Assembly: GCA_033239525.1 (NCBI GenBank)
Contig: BSYO01000004.1
Span: 19,072,037 to 19,136,036, forward strand
DNA: 64,000 nucleotides
Source of the DNA: Nepenthes gracilis
Taxonomy: Eukaryota > Streptophyta > Magnoliopsida > Caryophyllales > Nepenthaceae
Reading direction: 5' to 3'
The translations under genes were made by a program, and so were the position numbers. A model generated the notes under the pieces. It worked only from the letters and a program-made list of their open reading frames with translations. It made no database searches and had not been told where the DNA came from. This document shows, one piece after another, positions 33,970 through 45,839 of this stretch (position 1 is the first letter of the stretch; the number at the start of each line of letters is the position of its first letter).

Positions 33970-36402
33970 CAGAATTAATAGTAGAAATAGTATTTAGATT
34001 GATCTCTCCCTCTAAATTCTTGGGCTACTTCAAGAATTTTTCATTTTGGATCTGCATAACGACATTCCTTCGGATGTCATTTAAAGGAGACAAGTTTAGG
34101 GGTTTGAACTCTATTTGAACACTCGACTTTATCCCGACTGCTTCATGGAGTCTCGGGTATTGGTGTTGCCTCTATTTTTATTCTTCCTGCTCGTCAACCC
34201 TTGATGGTGGTGGTCTATGCACTATGATAGCTTTGCTTTATTGGCCTCATCGGCAATTATGTACGCATGGATGATGGTCTTCGCCTCAAGAAAGGTTTGG
34301 GACTCCTATTAGATTAAGTGCTTGAAGATGTCACCCAACTATAAGGTTGCCATAAAGGAGTTTAGTTTTACCTCATCGGTAAGTCTAGATATCCATCGGG
34401 CCTTGGTGTTGAATTAAGCCAAGAAGCGTATCAAACTTTCATTTGGCCCTTATCGGATGTGGATAAGGTGATAATATTACTTCTTCTCCTTCGGTTGAAG
34501 GCAAACCTGCAATAAAAAGTTGTCGACTAGTTCTTTAAATATTTTGATCGTATTTGGATGCATGTGATAAAAGATACATAGCCACATCGTCTAGGCCTTG
34601 GAAGCCCAACAAAGTGCAAAAGTGATTTAGATAGTCCATTGAATAAGAACTTTCGTCGTAAGGTTTTTAGGGTCGGCATCTTGAACTTGCGAGGAAGCTG
34701 CTGCATCTAAATGTCCATTATGAATGATGACCTTCTCAAGTTGATGGAGTATATGTCAATGCTTCCTCTACACAACTGCTATTGAATCTTCCTTGTTCCT
34801 CAACTTCAGAGGAGGACGCAATCCTCTTTGTATTAAGAAAGTCCTCAACTCTGAGTGGTTTGAAGAGACGTGCTGGACAGGCCAACAATGAGCCTTCATC
34901 GGCGGAGTACTACATGATCTGGCTGGCTTTCCAATGGTAACATGCACGGGAAGGTACCCAATCATGCATGATTCGCAACTAGCGCCGCAATGAGCCCTTC
35001 TACCATAAAAGAAACCCCTGATTCACTATCCATGGCACGCTTCCTTGAGTATACGCTCTCTGCAAGAAGCCTCTTCTTGGATTTCTCCAAAACCCAAGGT
35101 AATAAGCCTCACTAGCTACCTTCTTACGAGGGGTAGCATGAATTCTATTGCTCTGATCTTTCATCTTGGACTTAATAACTCAGTCGCCCTCCAACCACGT
35201 GTGGGCCCTGTCACACATGGCCTCTCAGGCCTCAAGGTCGTTAGACCACTAGATCATCTCTTTGGTGGGCTATCTCTTCTTTTCGTTTCTCCTCTTAGAT
35301 GCTGAAATCTAGGAGTTAGAATAGGGATCCCCCAGTGGTGGTACCTCCAAATGGGTGCATACGGTTTGGAACAGTTTTGATAGCACGCCCACCTGGGTAG
35401 CCAGCACTTTCACGTTGGTGGTTGGACGGTCATTCCTGGGAGATAGCGTCTCTAGCGGGTGTACTTGTTTGAGTCCTGGTGTTTATCATACTTGGTTTCT
35501 TTGGTTGTGAGGGTAAGCTTTTCATAGACGGCGTCAATGATAAGTCTCTAGATCCAAATTATCGAACAAATTAGGGAGTCTTCTTATTCAAATGCCCAAT
35601 TGAAAGCGGGTCTGGTATTCATTACTCTTAACTTGGATTCTATACACCATAATAAATAAATAATAGGTCAAAGAAATACGAGATTTATTTTTTAAAATAT
35701 CCTCTAATACTCAAATTAGTAATCTTTCTTAGTTGAATAGAAAAATAGAAGGACGAGAGAGAATGGGTGGATGCACAAATGTAGGAAAATTGAGTGTATT
35801 GTGGAGGACTAGGGTCCATTTGGTGAGCTCAAAAGAGTGAGTGACTTTGAGAGGTAGCACTTATAGAAAGAGTGGCTTTTTTAGCGTTGTACTCATGTGA
35901 GAGTGTCTTTTAAAGAGAGAGATGCACTTGAGAGCTTTAGTGCCTTTCGCTTGCCTGAGTGTTTCTTCCTCTTCAAGGCTGAGAGAATGTTCGAGATCGA
36001 AATCCTCTCTCATGTGCTTGCAGTGGGGTGATGGTATATTTATAAAGTGGAGTGCTGGTTTATCCATTTGGGCGTTACGGCTCTCCAACCCACTAGAACA
36101 TTGCTTGTGTGAATTGTTGCTTGCAGTTAGTGCACCTGCAATTTGTGTCCCAGTAATCGTGAGGGTAGTATGGTGGTCACAGTTGTTTACAATTATTTGC
36201 AAAGCTATAAAGATTGTCAGTTACTGAGTTAGAGTTGTAGCCATCTGGACAGTCCACTAGAAAACCCTAATTACGCACTTGCTACTGACAGTTTTAGGTC
36301 GAACTATTTTGATCATCTACAGCGCCTTCTAGATTTGGGCTTGGAAGGCCTTTTGGTAGGCTATTGCTATCTTGGCTCTTCTTCCCTTAAACAATCTTAA
36401 CA
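33970..36402 (-). mobile_element. 5' half of a minus-strand Ty3/Gypsy element (LTR, primer site, gag)
   Basis: On the minus strand an LTR runs from TGTTAAGATTG at 36402 to TTATCA at 35538 (865 bp). Next comes a primer site, TGACGCCGTCTATG (35536 downwards), one mismatch from TGGCGCCGT, then a gag relic. The end of the LTR (GAGTATTAGAGGATA...AAATCTCGTAT) resembles the corresponding part of the LTR at 20056, so the two elements are relatives. Pol and the 3' LTR are missing: the element stops near 33970, where the plus-strand LTR fragment begins. This implies deletion, or insertion and rearrangement, at that point. Confidence 0.75.
34000..35489 (-). pseudogene. gag relic of the minus-strand element
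   Basis: An ATG at 35489 opens MINTRTQTSTPARDAISQE before a stop. Further along the minus strand (about 34310-34455) the frame reads GPNESLIRFLA*FNTKARWI, then SRLTDEVKLNSFMATL, the capsid segment of plant Gypsy gag. Later (about 34200-34290) it reads EAKTIIHAYIIADEANKAK, followed by a basic, histidine-rich stretch. Stops interrupt throughout. Gag would have formed the particle shell. The relic is better preserved in sequence than the gag at 21-22 kb. Confidence 0.7.
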
Positions 36403-37380
36403 TTAATTCTTTATATGTGAAAATTATTTTTTTGTTAGAATATAAAAATATTAAAATATAGAAAATATTTTTAGATATTATTCTTTACAAGAATATATTA
36501 TATTAAAGAGAATATTTTTGTAATCAAATTCATTTATAAGTAAAAGTGCGAAAGTATGACTTGTGAAAGAAAATTTTCAATATTAGAGTTTTGATTTATA
36601 TGGTAAGATTTGATCAATAAAAACACTTGGCCACTACTACCATGACTTAGTGTACAAAAGCCTAAGTCTACAATGGTTCTATTTGAGTGATGTAACTGAT
36701 CAAAATTTTCTAATTAACTTACTATAACGTTCAATTAAAATCCCTAAATCGTGAAGAAATATTGTATTGTTTATAATATCATATCTAAATTCTGAGCATC
36801 TAAAATCATTAATTAATTATAAAAAATTATTTTTATGTAATAATGCACCTCTACTACAAAGAGCATGTTGCAAATAAATACATTGGATGGATGCTCAAAC
36901 AACTTGCTTTAGGTGCACAAACACGTGTGACTACCGTTTGACATTTTTACTGTGTCAAGAAATATAAACTTCTTCCCTCTTTTGACATTATGCCAATCAA
37001 ATATTAGATTGTGAAATTTGCATATTGACTATGAAAGCCATCATGTAAATACCTTATCAAAATAAACTCAAAAACCACTCTACCAAAGAAGAATGGTCAT
37101 TGAGATCTTCAAAATGTCCTACTTTAACTTTTATTTATTAATTTTCTTTCAAAAAAATTATGGTATTCCAAAATTTTAAGTTATACCATAATTTAAAAAC
37201 ATCTTAGTTAAGTTATATTACATTTACTGTAAAAGAAAAAGTAAATAAAATTCATCAACTCTAAAATAATTAATTACTTTAAAAAAGGGTTAGAAGCAAT
37301 ATTTATTGAAATCTTATAATTTTAAAAAAATTATTCTTCTCAAATTGTGCATAATTACTTTACCGATCAAAATTATATCC
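36403..37380. other. AT-rich intergenic DNA
   Basis: I see no gene, LTR end or structured repeat in this interval. Confidence 0.4.
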
Positions 37381-40300
37381 ATATAAAATTGAGTTATAAT
37401 ATAATAAAATATTTAATAAAAATAAGTAATCCAAGGTAAAAATTAGGTGAATTGAGTTATTCTCTAAAACTTTGGGATTTGAGATCAACTAATAAACTAA
37501 AAAGAATAAACACAAAATTATAAATAAATTAATGAATAAGTCCACTTAACTAACTTTATCCAAATAATTAAAAAAAATTCAAGATATAATGAAGAATAGG
37601 CTCAAACATTCGGTCGGTATAAAATATTTGCTATAAAGGTAAAAATTTATGCATACTCATATATAATATTCAATGCTGAATACTTTTTTTTTATTTATAT
37701 TTTTTATCATCATGTATATGTATCAATTATTTAAAATCTAATTTATCTAACATAATTTTTACATGACATAAATTAATATTTTTGAGTCTATAAAATAATT
37801 AACAATAAAGTAAAATAAAACACAAATATACATATATGTTGCTCATGGCTCGACGTGGGCCAGTCACAGTAAATGGTGCTATATATGTCCTCTTGATTTT
37901 AATAAATACAAATTCATTTCAATATAAGTGATTACATTATTAATTATTTAAGAGTTTAATGTCACCTAAATTCTGAAATTTTTTATTTGTTCTTGTTGTA
38001 ATCCATATTTCAAATAAATTTTTATGATATTAAAAAATTTTACATAATTTTAAAAATTTTTAAGAAAATACATCACATAATAATTTTATTTTATAAAAAA
38101 TAATTACATACAAAGTAAAACATTGACGGATACGATGTGTTTGCCTTGAAGAACATAAAATAAATTGAAGGCACCATGCATCTACATGCAACTAACGATC
38201 AAGATTTATAACAATGATATGAGTTAATAAATTTTCATTTGAATTTAATTGTCAACATTAATTATCCCGACTAATTGTTTTAGTGTTTAAGAAGCTTCAT
38301 TCTTCTTTTTTACAAGAAGATATTAATTTTACAAGCATGTACATCCTTAAATTCCATAAAAGTAGTCAATAAACAATGGTACAATGGAAAACCAATTACA
38401 AATGGAGATAAAAAAGAAATATAAAAAAATAAATAAATACTTAAAAAATAGCATTCCTCCAAAAAAAAAAAAAACTGTTAAAGAATAAGTTTTATTTCGT
38501 GAGAAAATAATCTAAAAATTTAGAGTAAAATATCATTCTTCTTTTTTTTACAAGAAGATATTAATTTTATATCATCTAAAAATCCATAATATATATCCTC
38601 TTCGTATATTTGATTTTTACATATGAGAGAGTTTTAATTTTTTATATTTTAAAATATCATAAGGTTTCGATATGCTAAAAGACAAACAAGATAATTGATA
38701 AATGGATTTGGATAAAAAAGAAATCAACAACCAAAAGCCATAAATTTTAATAACTAATAAAATAATAAATTCTATAATCATCATTCAAATTAGTTAATTA
38801 ACTTTTTAATTTATTAACATAAACTTCCTCTAATTTTAAAGCTAATATAAGCCACTTAGAGATGTATAATTGATAAATAAGAACAAGAAAAATAACCAAA
38901 AAAAATATAATGTTACCTACCCATATTAAAAGAGAAAAAAAATTAATTTTAAATATACATATATATTACCAATTATTAAAAAAATTATCTATACTTACTT
39001 AAAAAACCTATATAGGAACTCATACCCGTTCTTATATATGATAAGTTTTCCTATCTTTTTAACCTTTTCCTAGCCATCTTCCTTTTGCCTTATTTTTCTT
39101 TTTTCTTGTCATAAATATAAATAAACAAAGTCATAAGGCAAAAATGGTGAGCATATGCACATGAATTAAAGTTTAAGTAAGACTAATATACAAATCTACA
39201 TTATAATTAACAGAATGAACCAAGCAAATAATAAACAACTAATTAAATATAGAATGAACAAAATACCTCATCCAAGAAAAAATGGAGATAGTTACAAAAA
39301 TTTTTAGACTTACAAAGCCCAAAAATTAACAAATTATTAAATTTTTTTTTGAAAATGATGGCAAAAATTTGACTTCTAAACAATCATCATTCAAATTAGT
39401 TTTAATTAACTTTTCTCCATATAATTATTAGACATAAACTCAAGTCTTAAAATTTTAAAGCTAATATAAAAGGATATTCAGATTAAAGTTCAACTAAAAT
39501 AAACTTAAAATAAATTATGAAATCAACAAAAATTATTAATACAATAAAATGGTAGTGAATGTCAGCAAGCAAAGTAATTAAAGCAGCTTAAAATTTAGGA
39601 TTAATCAAGATTTAGGGTTTAAAACCATTTAAGTTATATGATTAGCAAAATTAAGATTCTTTTAATTCTTTAAACAAATTTAAAAGGATATTAAAATTAG
39701 ATATTATATTACTGAAGTAATTAAACATGTAAATTAAAAGTTCAGGTCTAAATAAAATAATCCAGCATTTTGAGAGTTCAAATGTGTAATAAAAAAAATA
39801 GTTAAACTCATTATTAGCTTAACTCAATAGTTTTGTCTAAAAGTCAAATAACACAACTCTAATTTATAAAATACTATTATAAAAAGTCAACTTATAATTA
39901 TAAATAAAAACCTATATTTATAAAATTTAAAAATAATATGTAAAAGATATTATTTATAAATATTTTATAAAAATTCTTACGGGCCTTTGAGAGTAATAAT
40001 AGTTAAAAGTTTGCCTTTGAGAGTAATAATAGTTAAAAGTTTGTAGTTATAAAAAGGTAATATCAATTTTTTTAAAAAAAATCTCAAGAACAAAGATTTT
40101 ACCCTAAATTTGATTCTTTTCAAATATTTCTCTTCTTTACTTCAAATACAACCATTATTACAACCTAATCTGATATCTATTTTTATTTTTCTTTCCTTAT
40201 TTTTCAAACTCAACCACTAATGTGAAATATTTTTTTCCTCTTTTTCTATCTTCTTCCTTTTCTTTTTTTTTTTTCTATTTTTTTTTTTCTTTTTTAACAT

Positions 40301-41140
40301 TTGTCTTCAAAAAGGATAAGAGGAATAATACATAAATATATAACTTCTAAACCAAATAACTTCATGTAAACGCAAGTTATCAAAAAATATAATTTTAAAC
40401 TCAAATTTATAAATAACATAATCAACTTAATTCTTAGTGATGTAATTTCTAGAATAAAATAATAATATTCATATTTTTAAAACAACATTCAAACAAACAT
40501 ACACTAAAATATTATATTAAAATATAATTTATCTAACACTTTTATTCTAGTAAGTACGCAATTATTTTTCACATAAATTAATTAGCTAGTAAACAAGATG
40601 ATGACAGATTTAAAAATATATTTTTATTTAAACTTAACTAAACTAAAGCTAAAATAAAATAAACTAGACTCAAAATATCAGATATGGACTTTTTAGACAA
40701 TTCATATTTATAACAATTATGCAACTTTTATAAAATTATGATCAACTTATCAATAATTATAAATTCAAGGCATAAGAAAATCAAAGATCAATGCTAAAAT
40801 AAAATAAAATATATTAGAATAGCATAATTACTTGGCATCAAATCTCCACAACAAAAAGCGGTGAAACCACTTTAAGAATATTAAATAATTCAAGATATAA
40901 TTTATAATCTTTCCAGACAAAATTATATATCAATCGTTTAAGAATTTGTTATTTTATTTATATTCTCAACATTATATGCACACCCTGAAAGCTATGCAAC
41001 AAATTGACGTCAGCATCATTAACAAAGACAATATTAGTATCCATGCTAGTTAATTATCCAAAAGTTTCCTTACTTTTTTCCTACAAGCAAATATTAGTAA
41101 TAGTTTTACCGGAATACACATCCTAACCATTTAAAGGATT
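37381..41140 (+). repeat. AT-rich noncoding repeat family, copy 1 (diverged)
   Basis: Two parts can be matched to the copy at 45840-48960. The start, 37381-37570 (GAGTTATAATATAATAAAAT, then AAAACTTTGG, then CCACTTAACTAACTTTATCC), equals about 45905-46140. The later part, 39740-40960 (TTTTGAGAGTTCAAATGTG, the T-rich tract at 40190-40300, TTTTTAGAC, GGCATCAAATCTCCAC), equals about 47090-48745. The middle, 37600-39700, is rearranged and contains internal duplications: CATTCTTCTTTTTTACAAG near 38299 and again near 38534, and a block near 38700-38880 repeated near 39290-39480. No coding sequence is seen. Orientation is arbitrary; class unknown. Confidence 0.55.
39983..40042 (+). repeat. Exact 30-bp tandem duplication
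   Basis: Two identical 30-base units starting GCCTTTGAGAGTAATAATAG lie back to back at 39983-40012 and 40013-40042. The homologous place in the third repeat copy (about 47440-47480) has a single diverged unit, so this duplication arose after the copies separated. Perfect identity within an old, diverged repeat suggests it is recent. Confidence 0.9.
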
Positions 41141-41589
41141 TAAAAAGATATCTAGATTAGAAATCATGATTAAACTAAACTTAAAGTTAACAAAAATAAA
41201 TAAATAATAGTAAAAAAAAGTCATGAATAACATTAATACTTAAAATTTATAAAGATTAAATTAATCCAAATATAAACATATTTTATTAAAGTCATTTTAA
41301 AATTAGGATGCAAGCAACACAAGTATTAGTATATATAAAGAGTTAGCACTTAAAAACCAATTAAGTTATGTGATGAACATGGAGTTTCAATTAATTCTTG
41401 ATAAATTAATATTTTCGGTCGCCAGATGATAAAACTTTTTGTAATCACATCACTCCATCATCAATTAGGTTACATCAAAATGATATATAAAATACAAATA
41501 TTATAGTCTATTAAAATATAAAATAACTTTTATCCTTACATTAAAATCTAAATATATTCTAGTAGCCGATCTACAACGGTATATGATTA

Positions 41590-42700
41590 GTAAAATATAT
41601 GAGAGCACGACATAGTATTAATTTGTCAGTTATGAATGTGTCTATATAGAATATAGTTATAATATAATAAAACATTAGGTAAAAAATAAGTAATTCAAGA
41701 TCCTAAACAAATAAAAATGAAAACTTTGAAATGTGAAATCAAATTAGTCGACTATATAGCCTGCAACTTGAATAAAGGTAAAAATATAAATTAATTAACT
41801 AACTTAACTAATTTTATCCAAACAATTAAATAATTAATCAAATTTTATCATAATCCAGCTACTTGATAAACAATAGAACAGTATAACATAAATAAAAGAG
41901 GTAAGTATAACTTTGATACAGTAAGTTAACAAACAAAAGTAGCATATATTAAGATAAGGTAATACTAAAAAATAAAACTTTATTAAAGAATTATATTGTT
42001 ACCTCATCTTGCAATCCTAATTACATAACAATCGAATTCCTAGATCTAAAGGCCAACAAATTACAGTAATTAAATAAAAATGAATAATAAAACTCTAAAC
42101 TACCTCCTAATTCCTTTGTGTATACTTTAATAGGTTTAAAAGTACAATTATCATTAGATGAGTGCAAAATTACTCAAATTATAGGATATATATGTAATTT
42201 TCAATATTTATTCATATATCTAGCGTATTCCTTGACAATACTAAAAAATACAGCACTTAAAATTAACACTTTGAAAAAACATAAAAGCACTACATTTACA
42301 AGTCTTATGATATAATCACGTGAAAGTCTGTAGATATATATGTTACCATAAAGAATTTAAAATAGCTACTAAAAGTATCTCTAAAATATTAATATCTATG
42401 TGTCAATCATGTAAATAATCTAATTTAAATAGACAATTTTAAATTCACGTGTCTCACTACAAATTGCATATGCAACAAACCTTTAAATCCTTAAATAACG
42501 CTAGTGGCTGAGCTATAATCTTATGAAGTTTTGTAGTAATTCACGTTACCATAAAATACCTCAAATATTTTATAAAAATATGTTTAAAACATCAGTATCT
42601 ATATATTAACTAGATAAATAATCTAGTGATTACATTAATCATTTTGAGAGTTCAAATGTGATTATATCTTCTAAAAATTCATCAATGTAAATACATAAAT
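41590..42700 (+). repeat. AT-rich noncoding repeat family, copy 2 (front part only)
   Basis: This matches 45846-47150 in order: ATAGTTATAATATAATAAAA, AAGATCCTAAACAAATAAAA, TTAGCCTGCAACTTG-like words, CAATAGAACAGTATAACATAA, CTCCTAATTCCTTTGTGTATAC-like words, TTATCATTAGATGAGTG, ACGCTAGTGGCTGAGCTATA and finally TTTTGAGAGTTCAAATGTG. The rear half of the repeat is absent here. It follows copy 1 head to tail with about 450 bases between. No coding potential. Confidence 0.7.
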
Positions 42701-42842
42701 TATAAATGGGTGGTCTAGCACACGGGGCATCCACTTTGTGAGATCTAAGAAGAATCTGAGTGTATTATAAAAACAGCGGCACCTAGCATATTTCCAATTC
42801 ACACAATGCCATCTATAATGGTGAGCCTTACAATTTACAATA

Positions 42843-42990
42843 AGGTGAGGTCACTTTGTTATAAGCTAGAGGTCATGGTTTCAAAGTTGGGAAATAGTCC
42901 GTCGAAAAAGTCGGGGTGAAAGACCAAAACATGTGACCCCTTCAATCCCTATGATGTCGGAGACTCGTGCATTGATCGGTGCATTGATTT
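42843..42990 (+). mobile_element. SINE-like element (AU-SINE style), degraded
   Basis: The order GGTCACTTTGTTATAAGCTA, GAGGTCATGGTTTCAAAG, GGGAAATAGTC, GGGGTGAAAGACC, GTGACCCCTTC and GTGCATTGATCGGTGC follows the body of plant AU-type SINEs, whose B box reads GGTTCGAA-like and which end near 'GTGCACTGGG'. The B box here is GGTTTCAAAG (42877-42886). I did not find target duplications. The class is a resemblance call only. Confidence 0.45.
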
Positions 42991-44515
42991 ATCCTAAGAT
43001 AACTACTAAAAAACAGCCAGAGATGGCATAAAACAATGTAGAACAACTCCATAAGGTACGTAACTAGTCAAATCCTTTGTTTCTTATCCAATGAACGCTA
43101 TTCCCAACCCACGCAATGGCAAATTCGAGCACGCCCTCTTCCTGCAGCATGAAATTCGGAACGTATATCAACACCACAATTGAAATAAGAGACACCCTTT
43201 TCCAACTCAGCAAGTATTGCTGCAGAAAAAATTTTCCTAAACGTCTACTGTTCCCCTTTTTTGTTGGAGCGTTGGGTGCGCCATTCATTCATCCTTGCAC
43301 TACCCACTTTCCCTTTGGTCTCATCGGAGTATAAGACAGATGAGCTGAAGACAAAAATAATTGAATATAATTCCCTGTTTCTTCACCATATTCCTACAAG
43401 CTATAAATCCTGAAAATTTTAAACAGACAATAACTTCGCCACAAAATCTATTCCCATGTCAAAAGTAGAATATTTTCATACATGTCATATGCTCCATTAA
43501 ATCGGTAATTAAAAAATCAAATTGATTGACTTGAAAATAGAAAAAAGTAATAAAAAAAAGACGTAAGACTAAACCGTCAATTTTATCGATATGATGTCAA
43601 TCCCCACATTTGAAATCACATCTATTCTCATATTGTAAAGAGGATTTCTTTAATTGGAACCAATGACTTCAAATTTACAATGAAATAAACTTGCCATTGC
43701 ACCAAGACTCACCTCAGTTGTGACAGGTCAAAGGTCTTGGCCAGTGCCTTCTTTCCCCTTCTATTCTTCAAGGTGAAAAATGGTGAGTGATGCCATTTTT
43801 CGCCATGATGCCTGAAATAACTATGATTTCATATTTCTATATGATGGACTCATATAGATAATTTAGATTCATACAGGATTACTGATGAGATTGTGAGTTT
43901 TAGAAACTTTAAAGAAATGCTACATCAAGGAACAAGTAGAAAGAGCAGGAGAGTTGGACATTCATTGACCTATGCCTATTTAAACACTTGAAATCAAGAA
44001 AACTTTCTATTAAGGTGAACGTAGATATATATTACAAACTTTCTATGTTAGACAACCCCAATCTACAACCCAAACTTGATCCACTCAAAATTTATTGAAC
44101 ACCCCCACCTACAATGTCTATGACCAATGCCTATTTAAACACTTCGAAATCAAGAAATACTAAAGAAACCTAAGATCTTCTAAGCACTATCCTACTAAAA
44201 CATTACTAGAATTTAGCTAAGAAAATAGATGAAAAATATTTGAACATAGAGTTCCAGGATAATTTCTAGGACTTGAATTTCAACTTGAGACCTATACAGC
44301 ATTTTTGCATTGTTTTCCTCCTCTCTGTATAAAAAAAAAAAAGAAGAGGAAATCGTTGACTTTTCAAAGAATTAGGATGAGAATTCGCAGCAATTGGCAT
44401 GAAAAGAAAACTGAAAAAGAAGTTGAACCATTCTAGATTTCCCCAATAAATGGTGGCAGAAACATAAAGAACTTTATTTAGCATCAAACAAAAGAATACG
44501 TTGAGCGATAACTTC
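42991..44515. other. Intergenic DNA, unassigned
   Basis: At 43060-43340 the DNA is less AT-rich and has overlapping short frames on both strands (plus 43116-43334 with a real ATG; minus 43064-43288), neither resembling a known protein. The rest is AT-rich. TATTTAAACACTTGAAATCA occurs near 43977 and a near-copy near 44130, a local duplication with CCTATGCC/CAATGCC flanks. Confidence 0.4.
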
Positions 44516-45780
44516 TGTAACACCCTGGCATTTTATTTTGGACTATTTGAATCCTTAACCAATAAAGTTCGTTAAGTAAGAAAATTAATGTGTAGATGAA
44601 ATCTTTTATAATTGACAATTTACATTCAAGTCTAGATTGACTTCATGAATAGCCTAACAGTGTCAGATTTGCAAAGGCCTCCGAAGGATATTTTCAGTTA
44701 TTTTTTTAATTATAGTAAACCTTGAATTTCGGTATTTTAATTATTAAACATGGAAAACTGTGGATATGTTTAATTTATTTTTATGTGACTAGGATTAGGA
44801 AAATTAAAATTATGATATATTAAACTGTGGTGGATCCTTTAAATTATTATCTTATATCACTTAGAAACCAAAACAAAATTGGATAACATGAACTCCTCAA
44901 GCAATTCTCTACTTGGATCAACCAGCAGCTGCCCCACTTGAATTTCCTACCATCAGCCGTCCCATTTTTCCCTTATCAGCTGAGTCCCTTTTACAACATG
45001 GTGAAGTTGTAGTTCCTTGAACTTTGAGGGCACTAGGAGTAATTTGGCTTAACAAAATTTCCCTCCTTTTCTAACCTAACATCCTCTATATACTTGCTGG
45101 CACGCCTAATCCTCACAACCTTCTTCAGCCATAATCAAAAAGAGAGAAGGAAGGAGCTGCCAGGAGATTCAGTTTTGAGAGAGAGAGAGAGAGAGCCCTG
45201 GTACCTTGCTTTGTTTCAAAAAAATCAGCACAAACCACTAACTGTAGGAGTCCTTCAATTATAATATCTTGCTCAAATCTTGTAGAATTAAGTTGTTTAC
45301 CTTGTTAAATGAGGATAACGAGCATTCGATGAAGATTAGGACACTTTAAAATTTTGAAGTGAATAGTGCCAAAGCCATCAAGAAGAGGTTGAGCAATGAT
45401 CGGGTGAGGAAAATAGTGTTTCGAACCATTTTCAAGTCAACAATTTACCTTTAAATTAATACGTCTATATCTTTTAAACTGTTATTCTTATACTATGAAA
45501 TGCATAATTCAATATTACATTGATGAATCTCGGTTTCAATTTCTCAAAAATTTGAGTGGTTAAGGTGGGTTGGTTGATGAACACTGAAATATGGTTTTAG
45601 CCCACCATTGCTGAGGAAAAATAGGATTTTGAATTATTTTTTAGCTAACCGTTTACACCTTTAAACGATGTGTTCATATCTGTGAGATCACTATTCTTAT
45701 ACTAGAATATGCTAAGTTTATGCTGCATTGTCAAAAGATGAGTTCGATTGACAAAAGATAAGTTCGATGAGAACACTGCA
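44516..45780 (+). mobile_element. 5' part of a TGTAACACCC-type LTR
   Basis: TGTAACACCCTGGCATTTTA at 44516 is the typical opening of long plant Gypsy (Tekay/Del-like) LTRs. About 570 bases on there is CTCTATATACTTGC (TATA-like, about 45088) followed by a leader-like CTTCTTCAGCC and then a purine-rich block with (GA)n at 45177-45195, as in such LTRs. Two similar segments (GGAAAATAGTGTTTCGAACC near 45410, and AAAAATAGGATTTTGAATT near 45618) repeat within it. No matching LTR end was found; it appears cut off where repeat copy 3 begins. Confidence 0.5.
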
Positions 45781-45839
45781 ATTGGGTTCCATTGTCGACG
45801 GCATAGTATAGCCGACGGCATAATATTAGATGAAATCTA

